Shown here: piece after piece, positions 29,266-38,779 of the stretch
Layout of the letters: each line of letters begins with the position of its first letter
Numbering within the stretch: position 1 is the stretch's first letter
From: Elysia marginata
Taxonomy: Eukaryota; Mollusca; Gastropoda; Plakobranchidae
DNA: 38,779 nucleotides
NCBI GenBank assembly: GCA_019649035.1
Contig: BMAT01007787.1
Span: 74,374 to 113,152 of the forward strand
Reading direction: 5' to 3'
Position numbers and translations under genes: made by a program
Notes under the pieces: generated by a model
Databases searched by the model: none
What the model was told of the DNA's origin: nothing
Seen by the model: only the letters and a program-made list of their open reading frames with translations

Positions 29266-32200
29266 ATATATATATATGTATGTATATACATTTTGCATTT
29301 TAACTCTAGTTGACCTTCCTACTCTTGTTTAGCTACAATTCAGTTCGAATATTTCAAATTTCATGGGAACAAATTTTAACTTTGAGTTATTAGTATTTTT
29401 ACTTATCAGTATATTTTAAAAGAGGAATAAAATCAGTAATAGAAGTGCTCGAATTGTCCAGCTTCAAGCTATCTGGACTCAACTGCACAATTCACTTTTT
29501 TTTTACAGAAAGTGTTTTCTGTCATACTTTCATTCAAAGAAAACGCTGTGTACTATCAACTTGAAAAAAAAAAGTGATTCGATGAAAGCTCAGTTGGCTG
29601 CACCCAGTTTAAAAAACAACCTGCAATGATAACAATGCAGCCTATCACATGATAACCTGAATAAAGTCGCACAATCTCAAGCGAAGCTAAAGGCAGCGAG
29701 ATGTGGAGAATCCTCTAATGTTAATGGAATTTCTCATAAATGTTTTCCATTAGCAAAACAAAAGCTATTATTATTGTACTTTTTGTAATTTGAATAATGT
29801 TTCTATCACTTTTCTTTCTTTTCCAACATAGAAAATAATTTACTTTAGCCTAGTTTTTCTCATTCCAGGCTACAAGTTTGTAAGATAAAAGCTCAGTTCA
29901 TAAAAAATTTCTTATTGTCTATAGTGACTGCTTATAGTTCATTTGACCAACCACCACTTTATGTAAATTAAAATTGTATCACCAATTAGCAATACATTTT
30001 ATACTTTGTAATTTTTGTAAAGAATTTTTTTACAATCGTATTTATTTGCTAGTCGACTTCATTCTTGGTTGTGTTCTTATGCTTTATAATAAAATATGTA
30101 AATTTATTACAATGAGTGTTGTACAAGTATATCTAAACAATTCATGTGTTATCCTGTTTATTTCAATTTATATGAATATATGTACTGCAGAGCGATGCAC
30201 ATTTCTAACCATTGTTTCATCATGCACGCAACCTCAATAATGTTCTTATTCTTTGCTAAAAAAAAAAGGTTTAAATTTTATGTTATCCTTCATTTGCAAG
30301 GTCCACTAGTTTGGCTATTTTTTTATGGGAAGTTAGTCCGCTAATTATGTACCTTTTTATTTTAAACCACAAAGATTTACTTCCGATATAGTACAGTTGG
30401 ACCAGCTTAATGGAAAATTGGTGGAAAAGGCTTTTTCCCTGATTTATCACAAGTTTCCACTGAAACAGAAACAAACTGACCCTGCAAAAATTGGCTATGA
30501 GAATAGTGCAGGGGCTTGTTACCAAGAAATCGAATTGAAGTCTGCCAAAATGAATACGGTTTACACTATTTTTGTCGGGTCATTTGGGCAACTCATCGGC
30601 CAGAAGACTGCCACAGTTAAATTAAAATTATTTTATTTTATGTAATTTTACAAAACCGTTGTCATGTTCAGTACCCCTAAATTAGCAAAGTCCAGGTGTA
30701 AACGACCGTTTTTAGCGAAAAAGAAGGATTTTAGAAAATATTTTTTAACATTGGTCACCCTAATGAGAGAGCCAACGTCCCATATACGGTTGGATCAAGT
30801 CAAGACGTTCCAGGTTTGGAGTTTTGTTGGTGGAAGCACACAACGCAAACGACTGGAATAAAATCGGTTTGGGTCAGGTCACATCAGCCCTAGCAGGGTT
30901 TTCCCAATTTTCTAGGTATCATTAAACATAGAAAATCATTGTTCCGGCATAGATTTGATGAGAGAGAGAGAGAGAGAGGATGTGCAGAAAAAGAAGAAGA
31001 AAAAAACGAAGAAGAGGAACAGAGAAGAAGGGGAGAAGGGGAGAGTTTACTCTCCCAGCTTTGGATTTGGGTGTGTTAAATTGCTCGCCAACTTTCATTA
31101 CTTTTACTCCTGGAATCTAAAGGCTTTCATCACATTATAGTTTACCATCAATAAACAAGTGGACTTTTTTCTCCCTGGCCATCTATTACATCAGGATTTG
31201 ATCAGTGAATGAAACTTCCATATTTTAGCAACCCTTTGGTACATGCTGGCCATCTGGCATACACACTGCAACAATCTTAGTCTACAAGACAAACCAAAGT
31301 CAACCCTTTTGTGTTGAAAGGATTGCAATTTTTGCACCCTGTCTGGCCCTTATCTCGCATCTGCTAAATTACCTGTTAGAGTAATCGTCAGCCTTATCAA
31401 TATCCACCTGGAATTAACTTAAACGTGAATTCCACAGCAGGACGTTTAGACTTTGCTGCTCCCTTCCCCTAGCATTCCTCCTTACCTGAGATTATAAAAA
31501 AAAACACCAATTATCATCACCTAAGCCAAGGAAAGTTTTTATGGACCACATATTTGTCATTTCACTGATAAATGTAAGTGATGTGCTTTTCACATATAAT
31601 CTGCCACAGACAGTTGATTTTGATAATGACATCTGGAATTTTTCCCAACTCAACAATAACTTTACAAAGAGAACAATTCCAATTCCTAAATTGTTCCCTC
31701 ACTTGACGAGAGTTCTTGATTTGGATTTTTTTCTCGAAAACTTTCTTTCAATTCTATGAATGTCAGATGCTTTTCTTGCTTTTTTTTTTGCTTCTTGCCA
31801 TTAACAACAAAAAAGAAAAAAAAAGACATTTAGTTTACCATTTCTAAAAAAAATATGCACCACTTATTCCAATTGTATCTCCCCTGGATTGTTTATAAGT
31901 ATCCCGAGGAAGTTTCCAGGGAAGGGCAGGCAAGTAAGTACATTTGAATGATTGTAATACATATATATTATAAAACATAGTGCTCTTTGTTCTCAAGTAT
32001 GCAAAATCACAAGTAAGATTCAAAACTGAACTCATTCAAAAAGAATTCTCCCTGTGTATTTGTAGTTGAGACTCCACTAGCTTTTGAAAAACTGTTAGCT
32101 TTGGTACAATTACTCTGCTTATGATGTGTTTTGCTCACCATCATGTGTTCTTCCATCTAAAACCTAAAAAAAAATAAGAGATGCAGTGGGCTGTGTTTAA

Positions 32201-35200
32201 GAGTAGAGTGGTTTTGAGAACTTCCATCAACATTGAAAGTCAAGCTTCAATTTTTTTTTGTATTGCAACCAGTTGAAATCAGTAGGATGTCACACTTTTT
32301 CACACTTAAGATTGATATTTAATCAAAGTCCAGTTTGGATATCAACCTCATTGGAACAAAATTTGACTTAGATTATTTGCTTATTATTAGGGTACATGAC
32401 AAAATAAAATGAAATAGGTAATCCAAATATAGTTTGACATTTTAATTATCCAGCTTAATGATATATGAACTGGACTGTCTATTACATTTTTTTCTGAGTG
32501 TCAAAATATTCAAATTACAGATTGCAAAAAGCAACAAAAAGAGGGTCCACCTATTTTTTAATTAAATAAAAGAACAAATGAAAACCGCATCTGTATCATT
32601 GGGACTGTTTAAACAGTTTATGAGATGTACATAAAAGGGGGGCAGCCTTCATACATCTAATGAAAATTCCAGGTCCTTGAAATTAAAATGAAGAGCATAT
32701 CTGTGGTCTATTGATTTCATCATGGAATGTCAATATGTCCAGCTCCTGGAAAGAACTAAAAAAGACCAAAACTTGAATATTGTAGTTTACTTTCAGGCAA
32801 AATATCAAAGGTCTACTTTGCAGCTTTGCATTCACACATTCTTACCTCAGTGATCTTACTGCCTCCCCACTCTCCTTCCCATCTGGCCCAATTAAATTAA
32901 GGCCTAGATCTAGATTGCCGTAAACTAACAAAATCAATAAATGTCTAAAAATGTATGAGAACGACGTCCCTTTTTATTTTAGCTAGTGAAGTAATTCACA
33001 TTAATCGTAGCACACAAGAAACAACCTGGGAAGCCCAGTGCTTGCTCAAGTATCTCCTGTTTGCAGAAAGACATCAATTGGATTGTATGCGCGCGGAATC
33101 TTTGATTGCAAGGAGAAAAGTGTTAAACCAACAATGATAAAATGCCTCTGCTTACTCAACACATAAACTCGCAAACTTATGCAGAATATGAATCAAATAT
33201 AAAATAATGCCATAATACCTCATTTCCATTTTATGGCCATGTATATGATTCAAGTACCATGTGTGCAATCTTTTTTTTTTTTATCATGTTTTCACGATAA
33301 TGAATGTAGGATTTTATAAAATGAATACATAGTACATTTATTATGATTTGTAATATATTACCATTTTCACTTACTCATTCTTGAATGATCTTTTTATTTT
33401 AATATATTTGACCGCACATTTCATTATTCTATTTCATGCAATATTCAATTTATATCTCTTGATTTTCAATTGCTACGCCCATCATGGCTGTGAAAAGACT
33501 GGTCGGACTACGACAGTCTACCTGATGAGGAGGAAGGTCTTATTTGTTTGTGTGTTAGTGTATTATTCATTTTCCATGTTTCTATTGTTGTATCTAGAGC
33601 AGGTGCAATCTGTTCACATTGTGTGCAACCTAGAGGAGCTGAAGGTGACATTGAGTTTCTGTTAACAAACATTTTATTCATTGCTAATTTAGTAAACACA
33701 ATTTTAACATTTCTTTTTTTTTTTATATATTTTTTCGTTTGCTTTTTTTAATCGCAGGTAATTAGAAATTACAGTACATTTAATTATTTTTTCCATTACC
33801 AAACCAACTGGTATTAAATAGGCCTACAGATTCAATTGATGCAAAACAAAAATGTTTCAAGCAACGATTTTTATTACTTAGAAACACAGGAATCTAAAAA
33901 CTGAACAGCATGGCCTTTAAAATATTTTTATATTCTCATTCTCTATTGCACTGACTAAAATGATTTCCATCAACTGTTCCCTCACTGGCTCGTTGGGAAA
34001 GATTTTAAAACACTTACGTCATAGAAGATGCCTGATAAAAGAGAATTTAAAAAATGAAAGGAATATGTGGTGTTTAACTTTAAGGTCTTCGTCCACTGAA
34101 TTTGATTGTGGAGGAGGATGTGTTTTAACACCAAAATTATCAAAAAAGAGAAATTTCATGTTATATTTTCCAGCATATTTTAATGTCCTTTTTGTTTTCT
34201 TTCGCTTTATCTCCTCAAGAGCAAAATAAAACTGGGGTTAATTTTTACATTGAAAATGCAATGTTTTTTCTCCTTGAATTTGAAGTCTAAACTTGTAAGT
34301 GTAAGTATTAATTTTTATTTTATAATGCACAAATTAAGTTACTACAATGGAATTTTGGTACAGCTTTTGAATATATGTCTCAAATGTAGATTGTGCATGT
34401 GCATTTTATAACTAATGTGACATGTGACATTCATCACGGTAAACCATTTGTCCATGACTTTTTATTTTATATACCAATGTATGTTCAAAATTATATCATC
34501 AATATTTCACTTTGTATGGGTTTGCATAAGTATCATTGCCGTCAGTAATAAATTTCCATAACTTGTTTAATATCATGTTGTTCAAACAATTTTTTGTGCT
34601 TGTTATAAGAAAGTTTAAATTCTCTTCTGACAATAATTTTAAGTTGGTTTTAAGAACTCATCAAATTTCTTATATTAGGATTAAGGTCATGGAAACCTGA
34701 CATTTTCTTCTTGATATGGCAAACAAAAACAAAAGTAAGCTCTGCAGCTTATTACATGTTTATTCCTAATCCTATAAAAATTGGTTGGTTCTTTAAAGGC
34801 AAGTGCAGCAGAAAAGGGCATTTTTCTCCAAGCTAACTAAAATGTCAATATTGAGTGAGTTCAAAATATTATTTAAGATGCAAAAACAGAAAAAAAGCCA
34901 TTTTTGTCCCATGCAGCTTATGGTTGCCAGGGAAACTATGTTTTGGTGGCCATATTGGATAAAAAATAGCCAACTTATAACTCAAAATCAAATTCACCGA
35001 TTTTTTTTCTACAAATTGCACTCAAGTTTTCTCATCAATAAAAAACTTTTATCAGGGGCTTTTATGAATAACAATTGAATTATATGTTATGAAACCTTTC
35101 AAATTTCTGTTTATAATGAAAGTAATAAGTAACCATTTTTTCCAATAAAAAAATTCACAAAATATAGAAAAAATCTGACTAGCCACCTATCTGCAAAGTT

Positions 35201-36653
35201 TTGCAATGCATGACAAACTTTTAAGTTTTATGGGATACATGTATTAAAAAAAACCCATTTTGAGAACAGAAAAATGCAGAAAAAAAATCAAATAAAAGGG
35301 GAAAAAGGAACCCTGAGGTTTGAACTGTGTATGTCAGGCTCTCTAGGTCTCAAACAGGCAATGCAGGTTCAGCAAGTAATGTTCTGTTGCCTCTGCAGTT
35401 GCCACCTGAAGTATACACGCTCGCAGTGTCAAGACTAAGATGTAAAATCAGGACAGTCAACTATTTTTAGAGGCTAAAGGTAACAAGAAACAGACTATAG
35501 AAAAATATTTCCATGAATTTGGATGGCCTCCACCATTTTGGTGTTTTTATTGACATTGCATGCTTGGAAAGTTGACTGTTTCCAAAGTTTACTGCAAGTC
35601 AGAGTTATAATCAGGGATGCCAACTCCATGTTTTAAAAAATGCTGAACTTTTTCACGACCGCCGGCAACAATTGAAGTGCAAGGCAGGTTTGCATGCTAC
35701 TTGTTATCAAAGCTAGATAAGCCCACTTGTGTTGATTTTATACATAATAATTATTTTTCCGGAAATGTTTTCTAGGCTAGTTATAACCTTTAGATATTTA
35801 ATTCTTACTTGTAAAATTATAAACTTACCATACGAGTTAGGACAGATAACTAGTTTCTGCTTACAATGCAGATTTATCTAGCATATAGATTCTAGAGCTT
35901 GATGCAGTAACATAACTTATAAAATATCCTCTTACACCTGGGCCTATGACTACTTGCACTTGCCCTTGTGTATACATTTGTTTTTCATTAACACAGGATA
36001 TTGTCAAGGTGTTAGCAAAATGGATTATCGTCAAGTTAATAACAGTGTGGCCTATCTAACAGCAGAAAAAATTAAAATGAATAGAAAAAAATGGAAATAG
36101 CAATCTCAGAAATATCCTACTTACATGCCAGAGTTGATTATTTCAAAACTAGAAAAAAAAATGAAATATGTCATTATTTTGCTAGCGCAGTGATGATACG
36201 GCTCCCTTGACATTATTCCGCAGGTAAGATGGGAAATCAAACAGAACCGCAACTTTCAAAATTTGGAATGAAAAAAAGTCTTCACTTTCCCAGCACTGCT
36301 TAAACAAACAACATCCTGATTTTCAGCCATTTTCTCCACGCTTAGCATAAGTAATTAAAGTTGCATGAGCCTGTGATCACCGTTGCCACTTGAAGTTTTG
36401 GACTCTAAGAGCCAGTTTACGCCAGTTACAAGGCAAATAACAATTTTGTCTAATGTTATTGGATCCAACAGATGTAAAGTCCAAATATGAACATGGCAAA
36501 TTATAGGAAACAGTTTTATTTCTTCTGAACAGGAAAAAACAAGAAGAATATTTAATAAATTAAAACCTAAATCAACTAAGGAAAGGCTACTGTACACATC
36601 TTGAAACATTCTAGGGCTTTAGGATTTCTCTTGTAAATTAAAAAAAAAGGAAT
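29266..36653. other. AT-rich non-coding right flank
   Basis: No conserved reading frame on either strand. A GA/AAG-rich tract occurs at 30958-31040. Short open frames (30397-30645, 33381-33665, 34803-35078) carry no known motif. Confidence 0.5.
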
Positions 36654-36854
36654 GCCGCGAACATACTGCGCCCGGTCAGTGTCCAGCCCAGCAACAGAAA
36701 CAAATAAGAGTAACAACGGTTACAGTGGGCGAAAACACTGTCTGATCATACTGGCAGCTCTAATCAGGCAGTGGTTTTTTCCACTGTATCACAGTTGCTC
36801 TATTTATTTCCGGTGCTGGGCTGGATACAGATCGGGCGTAGTTTGTTTATGGCC
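36654..36854. repeat. ~200-bp near-complete foldback (long inverted repeat)
   Basis: The left arm 36654-36748 is complementary to the right arm 36761-36854 across almost its full length, leaving a loop of about 12 bases. Manual alignment of the outer 54 positions gives 43 matches. Perfect blocks include ATCCAGCCCAGCA-type, ACAGTGG and CTGAT segments. It could be a foldback MITE or the locus of a long hairpin RNA. No coding potential is visible. Confidence 0.85.
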
Positions 36855-38779
36855 TAGAATTAAATAAAACAATGGTTAAAATTAACAAATCCATGGGAAA
36901 TTTTTTAAAAAGCTAATAGGGCCAAACACAAGGATTTACTGCATCACAAAATTTGGCAATTTTTTTTTTATATGTATCAAAGTAAGTTTGTTTTTTTTTA
37001 ATAAATAAAAAAAGTTACTACACCGTACTAAATTTTTCAATGCTTAGAGAATTCAATTTTTTGTCACAAAAAACCTTAAAATCTTTGATAAAATCCTAAC
37101 CTTACACAAAAAAATATTTCCGACAAGAATTATTACCTTTGAACAGTTACAAAATGAGAGGAAAAAAAATCTTGCAAGCGCTTAATCTCAACCAATTAAC
37201 CAAAATAATATCAGTTTCCATTTCAAAAAAGAAAAATGTCTTCTTAAATTAAGGTAAAATATAAATGCATGGAACAATTAATGAGAAGTTAAAAAATTTA
37301 GGACATTCCTTCAAGTCTCCACATTGATAGTAAAATTAGACTCATCTATTGAACAGCACACAAACACCAGACTCTTGTATTTTCGTCCCCATGAAAACCC
37401 GATCATGTAAACTTACGACACAATGCAATGATGTTCTAGCACAGCCAAGCCACACAACATTCCACCATACACCTTACATATTCTCATACGTAAATTTAAA
37501 CAGAATTCAAGAATTAAAGTTTTCATGTTCTCTTAAACATTTGATGACAGTTTCTGGATAGTTCAATACCCATCTTAATTTTCAAAGTAGAAAAAAAAAA
37601 CAAAACAAACATAGATTTTCTTTTCAAAGGGTTTATATACTGAGCTATAAATAAACAACAAAAAAGGGACACTCTGACAAAACACACAGACACATATGTG
37701 TTTAAAAAAAACAAAGGAATGTTGGATAAATTCAGTAATACATCTCAAAATACCACAGGGTAAAAATTGATAACTGTACAGATGCCTTTCATTCTCTTAA
37801 GAGATTTTTTTGTTGTTGTGAGATGGGGTAACTCACAATTGGCTGCCTTTACAAATATTGAGTTTTAATTTTAAAACAAAAAACCAAGAATGATCTTCAT
37901 TAGGTAAAAATTTAATTTATTCTTTATCCATTTTATTCAAATGACAAGATCAAAATCATCAAAGATTCCATTCTTCAATGACCCAAGCTAAATGAGACAG
38001 TCCACAAATTTGACAACCAACTAAAGACATGGACTGACCTGTTAGATTTGGAGGCATTGCCATAAATTGCTACTACTAGTAGAGCCCATTTATATAAGCT
38101 TGTTAAAAAAAATTTGCAAAATTTCTCAGACAATAGCACACAGACTTTATCAAAGATACAACCACAAAGAAACAAACAAAAATTTTAACACTCACAGAGT
38201 GTTGATTCACAACATGGAGACTTTCATGACCTGATGCAAAAACCCAGCACAATTGTATTTACAGCTAGGGGCAACATAATTTCTCATGCACTTTACATCT
38301 AAAATGGTCTCTATTTGGTCTCTATGAAATAACTATATATAAAATCTATTTTTGCTAAAATAAAAACAGTGTGTCTTTCATAAAATGAAATATTATTCAT
38401 CCTTTTTCTTGTTGTATTTGAAATTTAATTTAATTACCAATGTCTTTTTTTCTTAATTCAGCTGGATTTTCCAAAGCATGATTAGATTTGTTACAAAAAA
38501 AAAATTCTCATCTGAGTGTATATGTAGCAATTTATATGATATAAGTGCATCTATAAACAGGTGCGTTTACAACTGCATACACTTAATACATCTCTCTGTA
38601 TACACATTTCCAATTTTCAGATGCCTGATTATGTATTAATTACATGTAGTTCTCAACACAAATTTTTACATCCTTTCAAGGGTTAATACTTGGTCTGAGT
38701 ACATCTTGTAACACATCCAATTATAGTATCAAGTCAAGTCAATTTTTTTGAAAGGAAGGTATATATTTTAGCTCTAAAA
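36855..38779. other. AT-rich non-coding right end
   Basis: Nothing recognised. Many short A and T runs. It could be the 3' UTR of a minus-strand gene beyond the window, but there is no direct evidence. Confidence 0.4.

Noticed and set aside
30397..30645. 82-codon + strand frame
   Set aside because: No recognisable motif, no splice context, AT-rich surroundings.

Overview
This window looks like nuclear DNA from an invertebrate animal, most likely a lophotrochozoan and plausibly a gastropod mollusc. The reasons are large GT-AG introns, AT-rich non-coding DNA, many microsatellites ((GA)n, (CT)n, GATA/GACA, ATC), decayed non-LTR retrotransposons, a mariner-family DNA transposon, tRNA-derived SINEs, and a septin that resembles invertebrate septin-4/5-like proteins. 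No bacterial operon, CRISPR array or viral genome is visible. The species assignment is inference.

The only gene I can support is a 12-exon septin of the SEPT2 group (SEPT1/2/4/5-like) on the + strand, with coding exons from 9244 to 26857. All eleven introns are GT-AG, and the splice phases join into one 1596-nt reading frame encoding 531 residues. The first coding exon carries a 167-residue N-terminal extension with a glutamine-rich tract. Exons 2-10 encode the polybasic alpha-0 segment, the GTPase domain (P-loop, switch I threonine, DTPG, AKAD) and the septin unique element. Exons 11-12 encode a short C-terminal coiled coil. Two tiny upstream ORFs precede the main start, and a poly(A) signal lies 72 bases after the stop.

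Left flank (1-9146): microsatellites, a 5'-truncated LINE tail on the minus strand (599-1345) next to an (ATC)n tract, a foldback-like inverted repeat (2645-2758), a diverged ~42-bp tandem repeat (4706-5002), and long GA/CT tracts. I see no host gene here.

Introns: intron 1 has a SINE-like fragment and one copy of a 25-bp dispersed repeat. Intron 2 has a decayed LINE reverse transcriptase on the minus strand. Intron 5 has long simple repeats, a 32-N assembly gap and a SINE. Intron 7 has a perfect 2 x 42-bp duplication. Intron 8 has a second SINE and the other copy of the 25-bp repeat.

Right flank (26858-38779): AT-rich, no recognisable host exons. It holds a dead, nearly full-length Tc1/mariner-type element with terminal inverted repeats (28118-29265) and a ~200-bp near-complete foldback (36654-36854) that would fold into a long hairpin if transcribed. 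I found no convincing new multi-gene system. The most interesting items are the Q-rich septin extension, the long foldback, and the SINE/dispersed-repeat relationships.
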